DNA of 9,628 bases. Origin: SZUA-430 sp044375275 (GTDB lineage: Bacteria > Pseudomonadota > Alphaproteobacteria > Micropepsales > Micropepsaceae). Made by a program: the position numbers and the translations under genes. The notes under the pieces are model-generated. The model was not told where the DNA came from, made no database searches, and was given only the letters and a program-made list of their open reading frames with translations. The DNA lies in assembly GCA_044375275.1 (NCBI GenBank), contig JBILMZ010000134.1, positions 1 to 9,628 on the forward strand, read 5' to 3'. Positions 5,208 to 9,628 of the stretch are shown here, piece after piece (within the stretch, counting starts at the first letter, position 1; each line of letters opens with the position of its first letter).

Positions 5208-6752
5208 ATGGCGGATTGGGTCGATGCAGGCAGCTTGGAGGACCTTCGAACGCGCGGGCGCCGGGTGTTGCTGGTCTCGCGCGGCGACAGGATCTTTGCC
5301 TGCAACAACCGCTGTCCGCATGAAGGCTATCCGCTCAGCGAGGGAACTCTTGGTGACGGGTGTACGCTTACCTGCAACTGGCACAACTGGAAATTCAACC
5401 TCGAAAGCGGAGAGACGCTCGTGGGCGGGGATCGCCTGGTGCTCTATCCGGTTGAGGTTCGGGAGGGGCGCGTTTTTGTTGATGTCACGCAGCCGCCTGC
5501 AGAAGAGATCCAATCGCGCGCGCTGTCCAGTCTTGGTGAAGCCGTGGCTGACAACGACTATGACCGGATGGCGCGCGAGGTGGCTCGCTACCTGAAGGCG
5601 GGCGGGGATGCGCTGGAGCCCCTGCGCCGGACCATTGCCGGGCGGGCCGATCGCTTGGAGTATGGCATGGGGCATGCCTTCGCGGCAGCGCCCGGCTGGA
5701 TCGCGCTTTACGAACAGGCAGGTGATGAGGCGCGCCGGCTTGCAGCGCTTGTGGAGCCTGTCGCCCATATTGCGTGGGATACGCTGCGGGAAGCTCCGTT
5801 TCCGTTTGCCGAAGGCAACCGCGAATGGGAGCCGCAGGAATTCGTGCGCGCCATCGAAGATGAAAACGAGGCGCTTGCCGTGACGCTGGTGCGGGGCGCG
5901 CTGAAGGCAAGCGTTCCGGCTGCCAAGATGCGGCAAGCGTTTGCGACGGCGGCGCTGGCGCACTACCAGGACTTTGGCCACTCTGCGATCTATGTGCTCA
6001 AGGCTTTCGAACTGATCGGGAAATTGGGGGCAGGCGTTGCCGAACCGGTCCTGCTGTCACTGGTGCGCAGTCTCGTGTTCGCATCGCGCGAGGATCTCAT
6101 CCCGGAGTTTCGCTCCTACGCCGGAGCGCTTGCGCGCCATGGACAAGTTCCGCTTGAGGCCTGTCAGGCTCAGGATCTCGTCGGGCTTCCTGTGCCGATG
6201 ACGCTGGTGCGCGTGTCGGGCATGGAGGGGACGCCGAAGGAGAAATACGCGATCCTGCTCGAAGCAAGCGCGATCGCGATGCTGCGCTTTGACATCGCGG
6301 TGGACCAGCATGTCGACAAGCCCGTCTCGCACAATGTGCGCTGGCTCGACTTCACCCACATGCTGACCTTCGGCAATGCCGTGCGGCAATTGTGTGATGC
6401 CGATCCCGTCTTGTGGCCGCAGGCGCTTCTGCAGATGGGATGCTTCCTGGGACGCAATGCGCCTTTCCTCCTGCCTGCCATGGATGAAGGGTGGTTTGTG
6501 CCGAATGCGGAAGCCTTCATCACCGAGGCGCGCGGCACGCTTTATGATCACGGGATCCGCGAGCCGATCTATGCCTGCCATCGGGTCAAGATGATCGAGG
6601 CGGTGGAGGAGGAGATCCGTTTGGCACCGTCATCGCGTCTCAAGGCGTTGCTGGCGGCGGCGCTCAACCGCTATCTGTCGAACGGCATCAAGAACCATCA
6701 TGTGCTTCGCGTCGCGGCGCAGTCGCTGGCCTTCGTAGACGCGGAGGGGTAG
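5208..6752 (+). CDS. Rieske [2Fe-2S] domain fused to a large His-rich helical domain
   Basis: A 514-residue protein. Residues 3-93 form a Rieske ferredoxin-type domain with both cluster motifs complete: C36-P-H38 and C56-N-W-H59, joined by GYPLSEGTLGDG. Such domains pass single electrons. The remaining ~400 residues look mostly helical and do not resemble the catalytic alpha subunit of ring-hydroxylating oxygenases (no 2-His-1-carboxylate motif recognised). They contain repeated His-bearing motifs: MGHAF (H156), HYQDFGHSAIY (H252, H258), KPVSHNVRWLDFTHML (H375, H384) and EPIYACHRVKM (H458). The spacing and the 'GHxxIY' and 'HxxK' flavour remind me distantly of the questin oxidase family, but that is only a guess. 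The ATG at 5208 has AAAGG six bases upstream. It is the first gene of an operon with the SDR and isomerase genes and divergent from an Fe-S-type regulator. Confidence 0.85.
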   Translation: MADWVDAGSLEDLRTRGRRVLLVSRGDRIFACNNRCPHEGYPLSEGTLGDGCTLTCNWHNWKFNLESGETLVGGDRLVLYPVEVREGRVFVDVTQPPAEEIQSRALSSLGEAVADNDYDRMAREVARYLKAGGDALEPLRRTIAGRADRLEYGMGHAFAAAPGWIALYEQAGDEARRLAALVEPVAHIAWDTLREAPFPFAEGNREWEPQEFVRAIEDENEALAVTLVRGALKASVPAAKMRQAFATAALAHYQDFGHSAIYVLKAFELIGKLGAGVAEPVLLSLVRSLVFASREDLIPEFRSYAGALARHGQVPLEACQAQDLVGLPVPMTLVRVSGMEGTPKEKYAILLEASAIAMLRFDIAVDQHVDKPVSHNVRWLDFTHMLTFGNAVRQLCDADPVLWPQALLQMGCFLGRNAPFLLPAMDEGWFVPNAEAFITEARGTLYDHGIREPIYACHRVKMIEAVEEEIRLAPSSRLKALLAAALNRYLSNGIKNHHVLRVAAQSLAFVDAEG

Positions 6753-6762
6753 CTCCACTAAA

Positions 6763-6791
6763 GTGTCCTGCAGTTGACAATGGCAGGACAC
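6763..6791 (+). promoter_or_regulatory. Perfect 9-bp hairpin that covers the SDR ribosome-binding site
   Basis: GTGTCCTGC (6763-6771), an 11-base loop, then GCAGGACAC (6783-6791), a perfect inverted repeat in the 44-bp gap between the Rieske and SDR genes. The AGGA that serves the SDR start at 6797 (6785-6788) is in the 3' arm. Folded RNA would hide the ribosome site, so the element could lower, or make conditional, SDR and isomerase translation. There is no T-run, so it is not an intrinsic terminator. It could alternatively be a DNA operator. Confidence 0.6.
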
Positions 6792-6796
6792 GAAAC

Positions 6797-7531
6797 GTGA
6801 CGCAGACTGAAAAGGGAGTGGCGCTGGTCATCGGCGCGGGTGATGCCACGGGTGGCGCGATCGCGCGCCGCTTTGCGCGGGATGGCTACACGGCCTGCGT
6901 GACGCGGCGCCAGGAGGTGCACCTCACGGCGCTGGTCGACCAGATCGTTCAGGAAGGCGGGCGCGCGCATGGCTTCGGTTCGGATGCGCGGGACGAGGCG
7001 CAGGTGATCGAACTGTTCGACACGATCGAGCGCGACATTGGTCCGGTCGAGGTGGCTGTCTTCAACATCGGTGGGAATGTGCGCTTCCCGATCACGGAGA
7101 CGACGGTGCGCGTCTATACGAAGGTCTGGGAGATGTGTGCGCTCGGCGGGTTCCTCATGGGGCGCGAGGCGGCGCGGCGCATGCTGCCGCGCGGTCGGGG
7201 TAGCATCCTGTTCACGGGCGCAACGGCAAGCCTGCGAGGCGCTGCGGGCTTTTCGGCATTCTCGGGCGGGAAGCATGCTTTGCGGGCGCTGGCGCAGAGC
7301 ATGGCACGCGAGCTGGGACCGCAGGGCATCCACGTGGCGCATGTCGTGATTGATGGCGCGATCGATACGGCCTTCATCAGGGACAATTTTCCTCAGACCC
7401 ATGCGCTGAAGGACCAAGGGGGGATATTATCGCCGGATCACATTGCGGACATGTACGCAATGCTGCACAGTCAGCCGCGCGATGCGTGGACGCATGAGCT
7501 GGACCTGAGACCGTGGATGGAGAAGTGGTGA
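6797..7531 (+). CDS. SDR-family protein (NADP-type) with altered catalytic Ser and Tyr
   Basis: A 244-residue short-chain dehydrogenase/reductase fold protein. The N-terminal nucleotide site is VIGAGDATGGAIARRFA (G13 on), and Arg37-Arg38 after the second strand suggest NADP(H). FNIGGN (89-94) stands where N-N-A-G usually is. The active-site stretch reads FTGATASLRGAAGFSAFSGGKHALRAL in two overlapping parts: the YxxxK Tyr is Phe155 (codon TTC), Lys159 is kept, and the Ser position 13 residues earlier is Ala142. Normal SDR hydride chemistry is therefore doubtful, though a subgroup of SDRs with this 'FTGATAS...FxxxK' pattern seems to exist. The start is GTG at 6797 with AGGA eight bases upstream; no in-frame ATG fits. 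It is the middle gene of the operon; 6 bp separate it from the isomerase gene. Confidence 0.85.
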   Translation: MTQTEKGVALVIGAGDATGGAIARRFARDGYTACVTRRQEVHLTALVDQIVQEGGRAHGFGSDARDEAQVIELFDTIERDIGPVEVAVFNIGGNVRFPITETTVRVYTKVWEMCALGGFLMGREAARRMLPRGRGSILFTGATASLRGAAGFSAFSGGKHALRALAQSMARELGPQGIHVAHVVIDGAIDTAFIRDNFPQTHALKDQGGILSPDHIADMYAMLHSQPRDAWTHELDLRPWMEKW

Positions 7532-7537
7532 CCCTGC

Positions 7538-8134
7538 ATGACCAAGAGCGTTGAGTTCCTTTTCGATTTCGGCAGTCCGACCACGTTCCTCGCCTACAAG
7601 CAGCTGCCCAAGATTGCGGCGCGCCACGGGGCGCGCATCGTGTGGACGCCGATCCTGCTGGGTGCCGTGTTCAAGGCGACAGGCAATGCATCACCCGCCA
7701 TGGTGCCGGCGAAGGCGAAGTACATGAACAGCGACATGGCCCGCTTTGCGAAGAAGTATGGCGTCGTGCTGAACATGAACACGCACTTTCCGGTCAACAC
7801 GCTGCCGCTGATGCGGGGCGCGGTGGCCTATCAGCAGACGCCTCAGTTCGACATCTATGTGAATGCGATGTTCGACGCGATGTGGTCGCATCCGCGCAAC
7901 CTGAATGACCAGCACGAGATCGCTCATGTGCTGCATGACATCGGCATCAAGCCCGATGACTTCCTGGGCCGCATCGAGCGGGCCGAGGTGAAGGAGAAGC
8001 TCAAGGCGAATACCGAGGGCGCCGTGGCGCGCGGGGTGTTCGGGGCGCCGACTTTCTTCGTCAACGGGGAGATGTTCTTCGGGCAGGACCGGCTGGATTT
8101 CGTCGAAGAGGCGCTCGTCCACGGAAGCGCCTGA
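7538..8134 (+). CDS. 2-hydroxychromene-2-carboxylate isomerase-like protein (DsbA fold, kappa-class GST type)
   Basis: A 198-residue protein of the NahD/kappa-GST group. The N-terminus FLFDFGSPTTFLAY has the Ser13 that in NahD activates glutathione in place of the DsbA Cys pair. A helical insertion occupies the middle (about 65-150), and the C-terminal thioredoxin half has GVFGAPTFFVNGEMFFGQDRL with the cis-Pro at 171. Characterised members isomerise 2-hydroxychromene-2-carboxylate in naphthalene breakdown using glutathione; many homologues lie outside such pathways. Here no ring-cleavage or hydratase-aldolase gene is visible, so the true substrate may be the product of the upstream Rieske and SDR proteins. 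The ATG at 7538 follows the SDR stop by 6 bp; GGTGA and GGAGAAG lie just upstream, so it is coupled in the operon. It is the last gene before the terminator at 8220. Confidence 0.88.
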   Translation: MTKSVEFLFDFGSPTTFLAYKQLPKIAARHGARIVWTPILLGAVFKATGNASPAMVPAKAKYMNSDMARFAKKYGVVLNMNTHFPVNTLPLMRGAVAYQQTPQFDIYVNAMFDAMWSHPRNLNDQHEIAHVLHDIGIKPDDFLGRIERAEVKEKLKANTEGAVARGVFGAPTFFVNGEMFFGQDRLDFVEEALVHGSA

Positions 8135-8219
8135 GCCGCGCTTCCTATCGTAAATGGCAGGTGGCGGGCGGGTGCTGCCGGTAATTCGTGCGTCAAGGGA
8201 ATAATTGCAGGGAAAGTGT

Positions 8220-8253
8220 GCCAAAGGGCCCATTGCCCTTGGCGCTTTTTCTT
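8220..8253 (+). terminator. Intrinsic terminator of the Rieske-SDR-isomerase operon
   Basis: GCCAAAGGGC (8220-8229) pairs with GCCCTTGGC (8235-8243), nine base pairs with one bulged A and a 5-base loop, followed by GC and five T (8246-8250). It lies 85 bp after the isomerase stop and before the next plus-strand gene. No gene is seen in 8135-8219. Confidence 0.75.
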
Positions 8254-8278
8254 GGCTGAATGAGGGGGTAATGACCGG

Positions 8279-8340
8279 CCGGGGGTGGGACCCCGGACGG
8301 GGTTGGGGCTACGCACCAGGCGTGCGGGTTTGCTGGGGGG
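8279..8340 (+). promoter_or_regulatory. G-rich leader with hairpin upstream of the proteasome-like gene
   Basis: CCGGGG (8279-8284) and CCCCGG (8291-8296) form a 6-bp stem. Four further G-runs follow (around 8299-8302, 8305-8308, 8326-8328 and 8335-8340). The strand could form a stem or a G-quadruplex close to the start codon at 8344. The last run, three bases before the ATG, is the only Shine-Dalgarno-like purine stretch and is off consensus. No convincing promoter boxes were found in 8254-8343. Confidence 0.3.
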
Positions 8341-8343
8341 CAA

Positions 8344-9628
8344 ATGACGTCCGAAGTCTTGCTGCTGAATGTGCAGGGGGGAGCCCTTGCAGCCGACAGC
8401 GCGCTCACGGCAATCGAGTACCATCCCGATGGAACGGCAACCGTCCGTTACCAGACCGGCGTGGACAAGGTGTTCCTGCTCGACGAGAAGATGCCGGTTG
8501 CCGCGATGATCTTCGACGTGGCGGAGTTCTACCGCTATCCTTGGGGATCGATCTTCGAGACCTTCAAGACCACGACGGCCTCGCGCGGGGACAGCGTGCC
8601 GAAGATGGCGCAGGCGGTCGTCCAGTTTCTCGGACGGTGGACGTCCGGGGCCGACGCGAAGGCCCGCAAGCTGCTGCCGATTGACGAGGGCCAGGAGCGC
8701 CTGAGCTTTGCCATCTACGTGGCGGCGCTGCTGCAGCGCTTCCAGCAATGCGTCGAGCTCGCGGCTGACCACAAGGGTCGGCAGACCGATGATGCCGTCC
8801 TGACCCGCGCCCTCGACATGCTGCGTTTCGAGACCCAGTATTCGGGCGAGTATTTCCAGAACCTGTTCCTGCCGCATGGGCAGCCGCCGCAGAAGCGTCC
8901 GCTGATCGGTGAGAGCTCGCCGCGCCTCGTGCAGCTGATCGAGCAGTATCTCGAGCGGCTCCTGAACGGGATGACGGATTCCCTGTTTGGTGCCGGCGTG
9001 CTGCCGCAGGCGCTGAAGACCCAGCTGGCGGAAGTTGCCATCGGATCCATCCTCACGGACTGGATGGCGCCGGGCGTGCCCAAGACGGGCGTCGTGTTTG
9101 CCGGATTTGGAAGTGATGAAGTCCGTCCGTCCTATGTAGATCTGAGGATCGGTTCCGCCTTTGGCGGAATCGTGAAACACCAGCTTGTGTCGGCCGGGGC
9201 GCCGAGCAATGTGGAGCCTGCGATCATCCAGTCCTATGCGCAGGCCGACCTGATCGATGCCCTGCTCAGGGGCGCGCAGCCTGGCTACAAGTACCTGATG
9301 TTCCAGCTGATGCGGCAGGGGATCGATTCCTTGCTTGGCTCGGTGTCGAGCGAGATCTCGAAGAAGGATGCGGCGCTGGCCAAATCGGTGCTGCAGACTT
9401 TCCAGCAGGCGCCGCTGGCGCTGTCGCGCGCGATCATCATGGCGGGTGACGACATTGCCAAGCACGCGATGGAAATGCGGGTGGCGGATGTCGTGAATTC
9501 GTCGTCACCGGAGCAGTTGGCCGACTACGCGACGAAGATGGTCGTGCTGTCGGTGATCGAGCATGAACTTACGGGCAGCCAGTCCGTGGCGCAGCCGATC
9601 CTTGCCATCCGACTGAACAAGGGGCGGG
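8344..9628 (+). CDS. Large proteasome/HslV-like Ntn-hydrolase protein (3' end outside window)
   Basis: The frame is open without a stop from the ATG at 8344 to the right edge (428 codons), so the gene is truncated by the window. The N-terminus resembles proteasome beta and HslV subunits: Thr directly follows Met (T-S-E-V-L-L-L-N-V-Q-G-G-A-L-A-A-D-S-A-L-T), so after Met removal Thr is residue 1 and the Asp of AADS is residue 17, as in HslV. VDKVFLL at 40-46 may supply the Lys33 counterpart, displaced by about 8 residues. PVAAMIFDVAEFYRYPW and later VVFAGFGSDEVRPSY fit a family of bacterial proteasome-like proteins of unknown role. The body is at least 428 residues versus about 175 in HslV, with long helical stretches. 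It would be a self-activating cytoplasmic hydrolase if active. No HslU-like ATPase is in the window. The fold call is moderate. Confidence 0.7.
   Translation, partial: MTSEVLLLNVQGGALAADSALTAIEYHPDGTATVRYQTGVDKVFLLDEKMPVAAMIFDVAEFYRYPWGSIFETFKTTTASRGDSVPKMAQAVVQFLGRWTSGADAKARKLLPIDEGQERLSFAIYVAALLQRFQQCVELAADHKGRQTDDAVLTRALDMLRFETQYSGEYFQNLFLPHGQPPQKRPLIGESSPRLVQLIEQYLERLLNGMTDSLFGAGVLPQALKTQLAEVAIGSILTDWMAPGVPKTGVVFAGFGSDEVRPSYVDLRIGSAFGGIVKHQLVSAGAPSNVEPAIIQSYAQADLIDALLRGAQPGYKYLMFQLMRQGIDSLLGSVSSEISKKDAALAKSVLQTFQQAPLALSRAIIMAGDDIAKHAMEMRVADVVNSSSPEQLADYATKMVVLSVIEHELTGSQSVAQPILAIRLNKGR

Noticed and set aside
5193..5981. 262-codon minus-strand open frame opposite the Rieske gene
   Set aside because: It covers the intact Rieske motifs on the other strand and has antisense-like composition.
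6774..6779. Perfect TTGACA -35 box in the loop of the Rieske-SDR hairpin
   Set aside because: At 16-18 bases downstream there is only a GC-rich sequence at the start codon, with no -10 box.
7924..9465. 513-codon minus-strand open frame opposite the isomerase end and the proteasome-like gene
   Set aside because: It crosses the terminator and intergenic gap, is rich in Arg/His/Leu as expected of an antisense GC-rich frame, and shows no family motif; the plus strand carries coherent proteins.

Overview
The window is GC-rich, densely coded bacterial chromosomal DNA. The mix of genes suggests an alphaproteobacterium: an MmyB-type regulator, a cold-shock domain fused to other domains, a SufR-like regulator and a DsbA/kappa-type isomerase. 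No rRNA or other lineage marker is present, so this is inference. I see no tRNA, rRNA, insertion sequence, CRISPR array or phage genes. Nine coding genes are supported: seven are complete in the window, one is cut at the left edge and one at the right edge.

Left part (1-3040): the 3' part of an XRE/MmyB-like regulator on + runs tail-to-tail into a two-gene minus-strand sensory unit. That unit is a secreted, soluble Cache-like protein (2039-2857), translationally overlapped with a membrane Cache-HAMP-coiled-coil protein (660-2048). The membrane protein ends in what looks like a degenerate histidine-kinase dimerisation helix and has no ATPase domain.

Middle (3041-4461): a minus-strand pair. 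The first gene (3465-4304) is a striking fusion of a canonical cold-shock domain, a Gly-Asp-Arg repeat linker and a VOC/glyoxalase-like domain. The second (3041-3424) is a small protein with an eroded cold-shock-like domain that has lost its RNA-binding aromatics. The leader upstream holds a perfect 13-bp palindrome and a possible stem-loop.

Right-centre (4462-8253): a SufR-like, probably Fe-S-sensing repressor (minus) is divergent from a three-gene plus-strand operon. The operon encodes a Rieske ferredoxin domain fused to about 400 residues of His-rich helical protein, an SDR-family protein with altered catalytic Ser/Tyr, and a 2-hydroxychromene-2-carboxylate isomerase-like (kappa GST/DsbA fold) enzyme. 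It ends at a convincing intrinsic terminator. The regulator appears to be made from a leaderless mRNA. Two inverted repeats between the divergent genes are operator candidates. A perfect 9-bp stem between the Rieske and SDR genes buries the SDR ribosome-binding site. The likeliest overall theme is Fe-S or redox-responsive control of an uncharacterised oxidation/isomerisation pathway.

Right edge (8344-9628): the start of a large protein whose first ~60 residues look like a proteasome beta/HslV-type Ntn hydrolase, with Thr directly after the initiator Met and Asp at mature position 17, but with a much larger body than HslV. It continues beyond the window.
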